From Alphaproteobacteria bacterium (GTDB lineage Bacteria; Pseudomonadota; Alphaproteobacteria; UBA7887), in assembly GCA_028289725.1 (NCBI GenBank), contig JANQOH010000088.1:1-14248 (forward strand): a stretch of 14,248 bases of DNA, read 5' to 3'. Below, piece after piece: positions 7,106 through 14,248 of the stretch. Each line of letters begins with the position of its first letter. Positions within the stretch are counted from its first letter, which is position 1. Position numbers and translations under genes: made by a program. The notes beneath the pieces were generated by a model. It made no database searches, was not told the DNA's origin, and saw only the letters and a list, made by a program, of their open reading frames with translations.

Positions 7106-7134
7106 TGAATAAATACGAACGCGAACTGAATAAA
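7106..7134. repeat. Paired TGAATAAA direct repeats in AT-rich gap
   Basis: TGAATAAA occurs at 7106-7113 and again at 7127-7134, 21 bp apart (two helical turns), inside an AT-rich intergenic stretch (about 7095-7235) that contrasts with the GC-rich surroundings. It lies upstream of the small gene at 7250, so it may belong to a promoter or a regulator site. No clear terminator for the corrinoid operon was found in this gap. Confidence 0.3.
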
Positions 7135-7249
7135 ATGGTTCGATTACGCAATAATATTTGAGGTTTTTCTAAGTTAATATCTGGCTGTATTTCGTTTTTG
7201 TTGTGATAGGATTGATGCAAACAAAGAAGAAAAAGTGATTGGGTGGGAG

Positions 7250-7540
7250 ATGCATCGACCAAGTGACGTGATACGAACGAAGACGAAGATCCGCGTCGAG
7301 TTGCAAACGACCGACGGTGCGGTCCTCGACGGCTTCGTGTTTCTTGGCGGGCAGGAGCGGGTTCTTGACCTGCTCAACAATAAGGGAACCTTCTTGCCGT
7401 TTCAGCTGTCCGATGGGCGGTTCGTGATGATCAATCGGCAAGCGGTCTCCAATGTTTGGCCAGATGACGCGGAGTGGATGGGTGACACCTATATGTCGCC
7501 GCCGGTCGACAGCGCGCCATTTCGCAGGGTTGCGCGATAA
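7250..7540 (+). CDS. Small hypothetical protein (DUF6812-like pattern)
   Basis: A 96-residue cytoplasmic protein without signal or membrane segment. The core pattern VELQTTDGAVLDGFVFL...RVLDLLNN...FLPFQLSDGRFVMINRQAV reads as a small all-beta domain. It recalls the DUF6812 type, where 'DLLN...FLPL' and 'VMINRQAI' are common; this is from memory, not a search. Function unknown. Start is uncertain: ATG 7250 gives MHRPSDVIRTK, while GTG 7235 in frame adds five residues and has AAGAAG upstream; neither has a strong ribosome-binding site. It stands alone after an AT-rich gap and converges with the UbiD gene. Confidence 0.65.
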   Translation: MHRPSDVIRTKTKIRVELQTTDGAVLDGFVFLGGQERVLDLLNNKGTFLPFQLSDGRFVMINRQAVSNVWPDDAEWMGDTYMSPPVDSAPFRRVAR

Positions 7541-7559
7541 GACCCTCGGCGGCCTGATA

Positions 7560-7584
7560 ATCGGCGCGCCGATGATTTTCTTTT
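7560..7584 (+). terminator. Candidate terminator between convergent genes
   Basis: The perfect palindrome ATCGGCGCGCCGAT (7560-7573) can fold as a 5-bp stem with a CGCG loop and is followed by GATTTTCTTTT. It starts 19 bp after the small gene's stop and ends 4 bp before the UbiD stop, the expected place for a terminator of the rightward gene. The stem is short, so confidence is moderate. Confidence 0.45.
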
Positions 7585-7588
7585 GAGA

Positions 7589-9055
7589 TCACATAGCGCT
7601 GCCGCCAGTTGCGCGGCGGCTTGATCCTCGACGCTTTGTTTTCGCCGTTTTGCGCCGGGTCGTCTTCTTTACTTCTGCTTCGACGATCGGCGGCACCGTG
7701 AGGTCGACCCCGTCCAAAGTTACCGATTTTAGCGCCGCCCGATGATGTACGCGCTCGAACGGGTAACGACGCGTCGCATCGAATCCGACTTTCGAGCCGA
7801 CATAGTCGGGGAAGCTTGGGTTCAGCCCGTGGCCGAAAACTTTGTCGATCACCATGATGCCGTTGGCTGGGTCGAGTCGGGTGGCCATCGCCCATTCGAC
7901 ATCCGTCGGATTGCGGATATCGACATCGTCGTCCACGACTGTGACCATCTTGAGCGGCGGGAAGGCGGCGAACGCGGCCATGATCGCCTGCTTTCCCCAG
8001 CCTGCGCGCTTTTGGCTGAGCTGGACGATCGCGTGATAGAAGCCGCAGCCGCCGTGGCTAAAGTAAACATCGCGCGCGCCAGGCACCTGACGCTGTAAGA
8101 GATTGAGGACATTGGCTTCGCCGAGCAGACCGACCGAATTGAACACTTCGGCGCCGGAAATGATGGTTTGAAAGATCGGGTTCTCGCGGTGGTGTATGGC
8201 TTTGACGTGCACGACCGGACGTTTTTCACGCAGTGCGTAGTAACCGGTCACTTCGGCGAACGGTCCTTCGGGCGCTACTTCACCCGGCACGATTTCGCAT
8301 TCCAAGACATACATTGCATGCGAAATCATCTCGACATCGGACTTTGTTCCCGCGACGAGTTCGAGCGGGGCACCGTGAAATTCGCTCGCGATACCGAGTT
8401 CATCGGTATCCGGCGGCGCGGCTTCCGACGGCGTGGCAGCCGCAAAGTGCAATCCGGGTCCGACGCCGACATTGAGTGTGAGGGGCAAGGTTTCACCGCG
8501 CTTGGCCGCCTTCTCAAGGTAGAGTTCCAGGTGCCGGCCGGCATCGATGTTGACCGTCAACGTGTTTCGGTTCTTGACCATGAAGCGCTGGATCGAGGCA
8601 TTGCGGATGCCGGTTTCCGGATCCTTTGCGATTACGACGCCGGCGTCGAAGTAGCGCCCGCCGTCTTCCAGCGCATGGATTGGGATCGGCAGTTTGTTGA
8701 GATCGACCCGCTTTTGGCGCTTTTCCAGGACCGGCCCGGATTTCACAATGACGGGATCGACCGGACGGCGCTGCCAAGCTTCAATGCATCCCGCGACATA
8801 TTGCGGCAGTGTCTTCTCTTCGCGGCGTAGCAGGGTCGCCAGAAGATCACGTGACCAATAAAGGCCGGTGAAAACCGGGTCCGCCTGTCCCTTAACGTTC
8901 TCGAACAAGACCGCATGCGGACCAGACTCGCGGCTTGCGGCAATCGCCGCCAAGTCGTGCCGGGGATCAACTTCCGAATGGACGCGGATCAACCGTCCAT
9001 GGGCTTCCAAGTCGTCGATGATCTCCGCGAGATCGTGAAGTTTCGGGTCTGTCAT
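7589..9055 (-). CDS. UbiD-family (prenylated-FMN) decarboxylase
   Basis: A 488-residue member of the UbiD/Fdc1 family, which decarboxylates (or carboxylates) aromatic and alpha,beta-unsaturated acids with prenyl-FMN made by a UbiX partner. Visible signatures: NASIQRFMV with R157 (the active-site arginine position), AGRHLELYL, EVAPEGPFAEVTGYY at 259-273 with acidic residues E259, E263 and E268, and VDDDVDIRNPTDVEWAMATR near 372-391 (metal/cofactor region). Length fits the family. The last 30 residues are an unusual Lys/Arg-rich tail (KKTTRRKTAKTKRR...). No UbiX gene is in the window. UbiD itself in ubiquinone synthesis is possible, but the divergent VOC gene and lack of ubi neighbours favour a catabolic homologue. 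No good ribosome-binding site is seen before ATG 9055. Substrate unknown. Confidence 0.9.
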   Translation of the reverse strand: MTDPKLHDLAEIIDDLEAHGRLIRVHSEVDPRHDLAAIAASRESGPHAVLFENVKGQADPVFTGLYWSRDLLATLLRREEKTLPQYVAGCIEAWQRRPVDPVIVKSGPVLEKRQKRVDLNKLPIPIHALEDGGRYFDAGVVIAKDPETGIRNASIQRFMVKNRNTLTVNIDAGRHLELYLEKAAKRGETLPLTLNVGVGPGLHFAAATPSEAAPPDTDELGIASEFHGAPLELVAGTKSDVEMISHAMYVLECEIVPGEVAPEGPFAEVTGYYALREKRPVVHVKAIHHRENPIFQTIISGAEVFNSVGLLGEANVLNLLQRQVPGARDVYFSHGGCGFYHAIVQLSQKRAGWGKQAIMAAFAAFPPLKMVTVVDDDVDIRNPTDVEWAMATRLDPANGIMVIDKVFGHGLNPSFPDYVGSKVGFDATRRYPFERVHHRAALKSVTLDGVDLTVPPIVEAEVKKTTRRKTAKTKRRGSSRRATGGSAM

Positions 9056-9194
9056 GGGGTCGCGTCCACATATTACGAGTGGCCGGCATGTTAGGTGCCG
9101 CGCCGACCGTTCGCTAGAGCGCGCGAGTGGTCATTCGGCCAAAACCCGGGTACCATCCCGCCAACAACCCCAATCTCCGGAAGAAGGTGCTGCC

Positions 9195-9848
9195 ATGATT
9201 TTCACGGGCATGAACCACTTGGCTTTCATTACCAACGACATTGAGAAGACCATTCGGTTCTACCGAGACCTCCTGCAAATGGAACTGTTTTCGGGCATCG
9301 GCCACGATGGCTTTCGCCACTATTTCTTCAAATGCGGCGATGGCGCCGTCGCGTTTTTCGAGTACGACATTGCGAAACCGATGGCGTACGACAAATTTCA
9401 CGGCTCGCCGACGGACAAGCCGATCGGCTTCGATCACGTGTCGCTCACGGTGCCATCGCGGCAGGATTTGTTTGCCCTGAAGGATCGGCTTGAGGCGGCC
9501 GACATCGAAGTTACCGGCGCCGTCGATCACGGCACGATGTGGTCGATCTATTTCTTCGATCCGGTCAACAATCTGCCGCTTGAGGCGACCTGGGCCTGCA
9601 TGGAACAAACCGCCGATCAGGCCGTCGAAGACGATGATCCGCTACCCATCGTCGAAGAAGGAGCGGCGGCGCAGCCCGGTCACTGGCCAGGGGTGACAAA
9701 TCCGACGCCGCCCGAACAAATGGTGGCGCATGGCGGCAATGGCCTGGCAATGCGCGAGAGTTTCTTGAAACGGGGGCTCGCCAAGAACAAGCCGGACCTT
9801 GACGTGGCGCTGGCTCTGATGGCCCAGAACGCCGAGGCCGCGGAATAA
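9195..9848 (+). CDS. VOC-family (glyoxalase/extradiol dioxygenase fold) protein
   Basis: A 217-residue protein with a vicinal-oxygen-chelate domain in about the first 135 residues: MNHLAFITNDIEKTIRFYRDLLQMEL opens the first beta-alpha-beta-beta-beta module, FDHVSLTVPS opens the second, and FFDPVNNLPLEA closes it. Likely metal ligands are the histidine of NHLAF, the histidine of FDHVSL and the glutamate of LPLEA. A C-terminal part of about 80 residues, acidic then proline-rich, is not explained by the fold. Such proteins act as lyases, isomerases, dioxygenases or fosfomycin/bleomycin-type resistance proteins; the sequence does not fix which. Start ATG 9195 follows GGAAGAAGG; the frame is open back to 9054, but that part lacks domain similarity. 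Divergent from the UbiD gene across 139 bp, so a shared pathway is inferred. Confidence 0.85.
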   Translation: MIFTGMNHLAFITNDIEKTIRFYRDLLQMELFSGIGHDGFRHYFFKCGDGAVAFFEYDIAKPMAYDKFHGSPTDKPIGFDHVSLTVPSRQDLFALKDRLEAADIEVTGAVDHGTMWSIYFFDPVNNLPLEATWACMEQTADQAVEDDDPLPIVEEGAAAQPGHWPGVTNPTPPEQMVAHGGNGLAMRESFLKRGLAKNKPDLDVALALMAQNAEAAE

Positions 9849-9855
9849 CCGGACG

Positions 9856-10401
9856 TTAGAGCGCGTCGCGGACGGCCGCGTGCAGTTCCTCGAGTTCCGG
9901 ATTGGTCTGCTCGGCGTCGCGTTCGTGAATGAAGTGCAAGCGCGGCACGCCATCCCGGCCGAATACCGTCACGGTCGGGATGCGCCGCACGTCGCCGAAC
10001 AATTTCTGGATTTTCTTGTTTGCGACAAGGATGGGGTATTCGGGCTCGTAGCGGTCTAGAAATCGGCCCAAGCGCGCGCCGTCATCGGCAAATCGCCCTG
10101 TCGACTCGAAGATATTGAACGCGATCACGGTCACGCCTTGATCGGCGTAGGCGGCGTGGATCATCTCAAGCTGGCGGAACTCCACGTGGCACGGCGGGCA
10201 CCAACTGGCAAAAAACGTCACCAGGACCACTTGGCCGGCGAGCGTGTCGGGCAGCGGCGGCCCATCAATTTGGTCGAGGGCGTAGATCGCCTTGACGGTC
10301 TCGCCATCCAAACGAATGTTCTCAAGGGACTCGTTGGCGGTGGACGGACTCGTGAGCGCCAGGAAGACGGCGAGCACGATGAGGGGACGACCGGGTTTCA
10401 T
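9856..10401 (-). CDS. TlpA-like exported thioredoxin-fold protein
   Basis: A 181-residue protein with an N-terminal signal sequence (about 1-22: KPGR, a hydrophobic core, then a small-residue cleavage region ending STA-N). The TlpA/AhpC-TSA redoxin domain carries the CPPC motif (C68, C71 in FFASWCPPC) and the cis-proline P142 in RRIPTVTVFG. It probably works in the periplasm as a thiol-disulfide reductase. No cytochrome c maturation genes are near, so its partner is unknown. The stop lies 8 bp from the convergent VOC stop. No good ribosome-binding site is visible upstream of the ATG. It is divergent from the DUF898 gene across 115 bp. Confidence 0.88.
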   Translation of the reverse strand: MKPGRPLIVLAVFLALTSPSTANESLENIRLDGETVKAIYALDQIDGPPLPDTLAGQVVLVTFFASWCPPCHVEFRQLEMIHAAYADQGVTVIAFNIFESTGRFADDGARLGRFLDRYEPEYPILVANKKIQKLFGDVRRIPTVTVFGRDGVPRLHFIHERDAEQTNPELEELHAAVRDAL

Positions 10402-10516
10402 GAGGAAAGCCTAACGCCAGACTTTTCGTCGGTCATGTCTTCAGGGCCCCAGAACACGGGGAAGTGAACGCGCCGGATCGTCCGCTCCAAGCCCACGCAA
10501 AGGAACGTAACGGCGC

Positions 10517-11716
10517 ATGGCATCGATGATCCCCAAAACGGGTGGCGACGCTAGGCCGCCTTCGCCACCGAGCGCGCCGCCTCCGCCGCCCCCACCACTG
10601 GAGCAGCCGCGTCGCGCGGTTGTCTATGACGGCGATCTCTGGCGTCTTTATGTAATTGTCTTCGTCAATCTCGTGCTGACAATCCTCACGCTCGGTTTGT
10701 ACCGGTTTTGGGCGAAGACCCGTTTGCGGCGGTATTTCTGGGGGCACGCGACGGTCAACCAGGACCGGTTGGAGTATGCCGGAACCGGCAATGAGCTGTT
10801 GCTTGGGTTCTTGATTGTTCTGTTCCCAATTTTGCTGCCGCTGTTTCTGTTTCTCGGCTCATCGAGCTTGTTGTTGGAAGGGTTCGCACCGAACTGGGCT
10901 TGGGTGGTTGAAGTCAGCCAACCCTTCCTCATTCTTTTTTTGATTGGGATCGCGATTTACCGGGCGCGCTATTACCGACTGACACGCACGCGATGGCGCG
11001 GCATTCGGGCGGGGCAATCAGGTTCAGCGTTGCGCTATGGACTGATGTTTGTCGCCGCGTACCTGGCTGCCATTTTCAGCGTTGGATGGGCGTGGCCGTG
11101 GGGCCAGGTTTGGCTGCATCGCTACAAGATGCGTCATACCTGGCTTGGTGACCGACCATTCACATTTGAGGGGTCGGCCGCCGGCCTTTATCCCAGTTTT
11201 CTCCTTGCGTGGACGGCAAGCGTCATTTTGCCGTTTCTATTCCTGATGGTCGCGGGCGGCATCGTGGCCGCATTCCAGGGGCTCGATTTTCTAGAGTCCA
11301 TGGAGACCTTGAGGCCTGTTGCCATGACCGACGATAATGACGAGCTCTCGCCATGGCTCGCTGCCGTAGTGGTGATTGGAGTCATTGCCAGCAGCTTCGT
11401 GAGCCTTGCCGCCTGGCAATGGTATAACGCGGCCAAATACCGTCTCTTTGCGGGTCGCACACGTTTGGAAAACTTGCACTTCGTCCTTTCGCTGGACGGC
11501 TGGTCATTGGCCAAGTTCGCCATGGCCAACATGGCTTTGCTGATTCTGACGCTGGGGCTGGCAATTCCTTGGATCATGCATCGGCGCGCAAAATTCTTCG
11601 CGCCACGGCTGGCGGTCCATGGCAGATTGGACATGAGCTCTGTTGGACAAAGCTCACGTCGCCCGCCGGAAACGGGCGAGGGTTTGGCCGATGCCTTTGA
11701 TGTCGGCGGGATCTGA
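10517..11716 (+). CDS. DUF898 (YjgN-family) polytopic membrane protein
   Basis: A 399-residue inner-membrane protein. A proline-rich N-terminus (about 14-31, including a run of seven prolines) is followed by the DUF898 signature YDGDLWRLYVIVFVNLVLT, with GLYRFWAKTRLRRYFW at 60-75. A second arginine-rich element (RYYRLTRTRWRGIRAG, 151-166) follows the third hydrophobic stretch. Hydrophobic segments lie at about 42-62, 95-118, 136-149, 174-195, 222-250, 304-325 and 354-375, so about seven membrane spans. Function of the family is unknown. The stop is 1 bp before the chosen start of the M48 protease, implying coupling. The ribosome-binding site is AAAGGA about 13 bp upstream; ATG 10526 is an alternative start. 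Confidence 0.85.
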   Translation: MASMIPKTGGDARPPSPPSAPPPPPPPLEQPRRAVVYDGDLWRLYVIVFVNLVLTILTLGLYRFWAKTRLRRYFWGHATVNQDRLEYAGTGNELLLGFLIVLFPILLPLFLFLGSSSLLLEGFAPNWAWVVEVSQPFLILFLIGIAIYRARYYRLTRTRWRGIRAGQSGSALRYGLMFVAAYLAAIFSVGWAWPWGQVWLHRYKMRHTWLGDRPFTFEGSAAGLYPSFLLAWTASVILPFLFLMVAGGIVAAFQGLDFLESMETLRPVAMTDDNDELSPWLAAVVVIGVIASSFVSLAAWQWYNAAKYRLFAGRTRLENLHFVLSLDGWSLAKFAMANMALLILTLGLAIPWIMHRRAKFFAPRLAVHGRLDMSSVGQSSRRPPETGEGLADAFDVGGI

Positions 11717-11717
11717 C

Positions 11718-12848
11718 ATGGACCATGCTATCACCGGCCGGTACGCGGATGGCCATCGTGCTATCGCTTGGCCCGTCACGGTCGAGGTTCACGCCAGCCA
11801 TTTGAGTATCTCGCCCTCCGCGCCGGGCGCTAGTCGTGGCACCATCAATTGGCCGTTTGAAGACGTCGTCATCCTCGATGATTTCGGGCCGCGTGGCGCG
11901 CGCTTTGCCCGGACATCGCATGCCGACGCGCGTTTAACCATCGATGGCGGCGACTCCATCGCGCGGCTGTCGACGCGGGCCCCAAAATTGCTCAAGGCAA
12001 TTCCACCACACCGCCGACCAAGCGCCCGCTTACTGGCGATCACCTTTGCCGCGCTCGGCTCACTGGTGGGCGCCTATTTTGCCATGCCGCATCTCACGGG
12101 ACCGATCGCCAACGCGCTGCCAGACCGATGGTTCGAGGCAATCGGGCGGAGTGCGGTCGAGCAAATTGCCTGGATGCTCTCGGACGATGAAACGGCAACA
12201 TGCGAGGACCCCACCGCGCTTGAGGCGCTGAATGGTCTGGTTCTGCAACTCAGCGCATCATTGGAAGATCCGCCAAATGTCACTATTCACGTGATCGACG
12301 GCGAGATGGTGAACGCGTTTGCCGCGCCCGGCGGGCATATCGCGATACTTCGTGGACTAATCGAATTTTCAGAGGATCCGGCGGAGCTTGTCGGCGTCGT
12401 CGCGCACGAACTCGCGCATGCCGCGACCCGCGACGCAGAGCGCGGACTGGTTCACCAGGTTGCGCAAGACGCCGTTTCGCGCGTGTTGATCGGGGACGCG
12501 AGCGGTATCACGGAAGGTCTTGGACTGGCCGCGCAGTTTCTTCTGCAGCTTTCGTATAGCCGCGAAGTGGAAGCGGCCGCCGATCAATTGGCCATCGAAA
12601 TGCTATCGGCGGCGGGCCTGCGCACCGATGGCTTGGCGACGTTCTTCCAGCGCCTCGATGACGCGCCGATCGATCAGAACAAGGAGTCGCAGGAAGAAAG
12701 CAGCTTTGGGTCGATAATGCCCGACATTTTATCGACACATCCGCCGTCGGCGGCGCGGGCCGCCCGGGCCGCGGAATCGGGCAGCGGCGGCGTGTCGGGC
12801 CTTACGGAGACCCAATGGCAAGCTATACGCAGCATGTGTGACGACTGA
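11718..12848 (+). CDS. M48-family membrane metallopeptidase
   Basis: A 376-residue zinc protease. The N-terminal part (1-100) is a soluble beta-rich domain beginning GRYADGHRA, then one transmembrane segment at about 103-123, then the M48 catalytic domain. Zinc ligands are complete: H230-E231-x-x-H234 (VVAHELAHAATRD) and the downstream glutamate E285 in SREVEAAADQLA. The DGEMVNAFAAPGGHIAILRGL stretch before HExxH is typical of M48 (HtpX/BepA-like). It is paired with the preceding DUF898 gene, so the two may form a membrane quality-control module. Start is uncertain: ATG 11718 gives the family-like short N-terminus; ATG 11691 has a better site (GAGGG at 11678-11682) and would overlap the DUF898 gene by 26 bp; the frame is open to 11643. 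Confidence 0.88.
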   Translation: MDHAITGRYADGHRAIAWPVTVEVHASHLSISPSAPGASRGTINWPFEDVVILDDFGPRGARFARTSHADARLTIDGGDSIARLSTRAPKLLKAIPPHRRPSARLLAITFAALGSLVGAYFAMPHLTGPIANALPDRWFEAIGRSAVEQIAWMLSDDETATCEDPTALEALNGLVLQLSASLEDPPNVTIHVIDGEMVNAFAAPGGHIAILRGLIEFSEDPAELVGVVAHELAHAATRDAERGLVHQVAQDAVSRVLIGDASGITEGLGLAAQFLLQLSYSREVEAAADQLAIEMLSAAGLRTDGLATFFQRLDDAPIDQNKESQEESSFGSIMPDILSTHPPSAARAARAAESGSGGVSGLTETQWQAIRSMCDD

Positions 12849-12869
12849 AAATGCAATGCTGATGCTGTA

Positions 12870-12898
12870 CGAGCGTTGTGGCTCGGAGTATAGTTTTC
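12870..12898 (+). terminator. Weak candidate terminator after M48 gene
   Basis: CGAGC (12870-12874) and GCTCG (12881-12885) can form a 5-bp stem around a 6-base loop, followed by GAGTATAGTTTT. The T-run is short and not adjacent to the stem, so this is a weak candidate only. It is in the right place, 21 bp after the stop at 12848. Confidence 0.25.
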
Positions 12899-13037
12899 GG
12901 TGAAAATCTAGCAGTGGCCTCAGAATCCTAGGGAAAATTGTGCGGCCGCAGGCCGATTTGCCGAGGTACGGCACATGAATGATAGGCCGCGATAAGCGGT
13001 GGAACGTGATATTCGTTCGAGAAGTGGAGCCATGATC

Positions 13038-13053
13038 GTGCGATAGCTCGCAC
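13038..13053 (+). promoter_or_regulatory. 5'-leader hairpin before amidohydrolase gene
   Basis: GTGCGA-TAGC-TCGCAC is a perfect 6-bp stem with a 4-base loop, 17 bp before the strong GGAGG ribosome-binding site (13071-13075). It could be an operator dyad or an RNA leader structure. The rest of the 235-bp gap (12849-13083) shows nothing else I can name. Confidence 0.35.
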
Positions 13054-13083
13054 ACTGCCAGGTCCAACCGGGAGGAAGCAAAG

Positions 13084-14248
13084 ATGGGAATGTATCTAAG
13101 CGAACGGGAACTTAACGAGCTCGAATCCGCGCAAGAAGGATTTGCCTCGGCGGTTCCCACGCAGATTGTATCAAATGGCGAATTCAACCCGCTGCCGCAA
13201 ACCCCCAACCAGAAAAAGGTTGAGGAGCGGATGAAGGAGCTCGCCGACATTCATGGCGCCAAGCAAGGCATGGATCGCCGGACGTTCTTGCAGACGAGCT
13301 GCGGCATGGCGGCCGCGTTCGTCGCGATGAACGAAGTTTACGGCGATGTCTTCCAGGTCAGTGAAGCGGAAGCCGCCGACGCTCAGATGATGGCGGAACG
13401 CAGCGATGCGCTGTCGCACCAGTTCATTCTCGACGATCAGACGCATTTTGTTCACGACGACTTCAATCAAGAGGGTCTGCTCGGTCTCGGCGTGTTTGCG
13501 TCCGAGCACTGGAACCCGGCGCTCGATGCGTCGCAGCTGTCGCTCGCCTACTACAAGTTCGAAAACTATGTCCGCCAGATCTTTGGCAACAGCGACACCA
13601 AAGTCGCGTTGTTGAGCGGCGCGCCGTTTGACGATCCGTCGTGGTGGCTGCTGCCCAACGACCAGATCAAGGAAGCGGTGGACATGATCAACAACGTCGC
13701 GGGTTCGCGGCGTATGCTGGGTCACTTCGTGATCACGCCGGGCCAAGACGGCTGGATGGACGAGGTCGATCGGGCGCTCGAAGAGCTGCCGCCGGACGCG
13801 TGGAAGTCCTATACGATTGGCGATCCGCTTTCGGCCGCGACCAAATATCCGTGGCGGCTCGATGACGAAGAACTGATGTATCCGTTCTACGAAAAGGCCG
13901 TCGCGGCTGGCATTAACACCATCGCGATCCACAAGGGCCTCATGCCGGCGGACTATCAGGAAAGCTGGAAGGATGTTTGGCAGTATCAAACGCCGTGGGA
14001 CATTCCGAAGGCGGCAAAGGATTGGCCGCAGATGAACTTTGTCGTGTATCACGGTTGCCTGCGTCCGTTCCTCGAATTGCCCGAGCAATCGCTCGCGGAT
14101 TTTGAGGCGACGGGCAATATCGAATGGGCGACCGATCTCGCGAAGGTCTCCTCTGAGCATGGCGTTACCAACGTCTACGCAGAACTCGGCACGAGCTTTG
14201 CCAATTCGGCGACCGCCAATCCGCGCTTCGCGGCCGCCCTTCTGGGCA
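13084..14248 (+). CDS. Amidohydrolase-family (PF04909-like) protein with Tat-type signal, partial
   Basis: 388 codons are visible before the right edge, with no stop. A twin-arginine motif, DRRTFLQTSCGMAAAFVAM (R65-R66), is followed by a short hydrophobic stretch and an AEA-type cleavage region near 94-98, suggesting Tat export after cofactor or metal loading. The N-region is long, 64 residues, and carries SNGEFNPLPQTP. The mature part begins with a histidine pair (DDQTHFVHDD) that suits the first metal site of amidohydrolase_2 TIM barrels, and continues with INTIAIHKG and FVVYHGCLRP, typical of the later barrel strands. Family assignment is from pattern memory; the C-terminal metal aspartate lies beyond the edge. 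Start ATG 13084 has an excellent GGAGG 8 bp upstream; ATG 13270 would give a normal-length Tat N-region but lacks a site. Substrate unknown. Confidence 0.8.
   Translation, partial: MGMYLSERELNELESAQEGFASAVPTQIVSNGEFNPLPQTPNQKKVEERMKELADIHGAKQGMDRRTFLQTSCGMAAAFVAMNEVYGDVFQVSEAEAADAQMMAERSDALSHQFILDDQTHFVHDDFNQEGLLGLGVFASEHWNPALDASQLSLAYYKFENYVRQIFGNSDTKVALLSGAPFDDPSWWLLPNDQIKEAVDMINNVAGSRRMLGHFVITPGQDGWMDEVDRALEELPPDAWKSYTIGDPLSAATKYPWRLDDEELMYPFYEKAVAAGINTIAIHKGLMPADYQESWKDVWQYQTPWDIPKAAKDWPQMNFVVYHGCLRPFLELPEQSLADFEATGNIEWATDLAKVSSEHGVTNVYAELGTSFANSATANPRFAAALLG

Noticed and set aside
8168..8830. 220-codon plus-strand frame antisense to the UbiD gene
   Set aside because: It mirrors the UbiD coding frame in GC-rich DNA and shows no domain; the UbiD reading has clear family motifs.
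9076..9130. CGAGTGG direct repeats (9076-9082 and 9124-9130) in the UbiD/VOC divergent gap
   Set aside because: Only seven matching bases, 48 bp apart, in GC-rich DNA; not distinguishable from chance.
13171..14160. 329-codon minus-strand frame antisense to the amidohydrolase
   Set aside because: Arg/His-rich composition of a reverse shadow; the plus-strand frame has a strong ribosome-binding site, Tat motif and domain signatures.

Overview
The window is GC-rich, densely coded DNA and looks like an alphaproteobacterium, probably Rhodospirillales-like. This rests on codon style, compact operons and the gene families present: UbiD-type decarboxylase, YjgN/DUF898 plus M48 pair, Tat-type amidohydrolase and aerobic-type corrinoid methyltransferase genes. 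It cannot be named more precisely from sequence alone. No rRNA, tRNA, CRISPR, insertion sequence or integrase was seen.

Region 1 (1-7033) is a C1-transfer locus. A cysteine-rich protein of the methylenetetrahydrofolate reductase C-terminal (MetV-like) family runs leftward off the edge. Divergent from it is a six-gene rightward operon: (a) an unrecognised 214-residue protein that appears to be an internal duplication carrying RFxCGxxH twice; (b) a UroD-fold corrinoid methyltransferase of the MtaA/CmuA type with an intact HxC...C zinc motif; (c) a stand-alone corrinoid protein with DxHxxG; (d) a [2Fe-2S]/ASKHA reductive activase (RACE/RamA-like, DUF4445) with an extra N-terminal cysteine cluster; (e) a methyltetrahydrofolate:corrinoid methyltransferase; (f) a CobW-type GTPase metallochaperone. 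These make a complete four-component cycle: methyl donor -> UroD enzyme -> corrinoid protein -> tetrahydrofolate, with the activase rescuing Co(II). The resulting methyl-THF could be oxidised by a MetF/MetV pair beginning at the left edge. The methyl donor is unknown, and there is no MttB-type methyltransferase in the window. The shared 186-bp divergent region holds three dyads, one close to the FadR/GntR-type TGGT..ACCA operator.

Region 2 (7034-9848): an AT-rich gap of about 200 bp, a small hypothetical gene, then a leftward UbiD-family decarboxylase with a strongly basic C-terminal tail, divergent from a VOC (glyoxalase-fold) protein. This pair suggests catabolism of an aromatic or unsaturated acid, substrate unknown.

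Region 3 (9856-12848): a leftward exported TlpA-like thioredoxin, then a rightward, tightly coupled pair of a DUF898/YjgN polytopic membrane protein and an M48 membrane metallopeptidase.

Region 4 (12849-14248): a 235-bp leader with a small hairpin and a strong ribosome-binding site, then a Tat-type amidohydrolase-family protein cut by the right edge.
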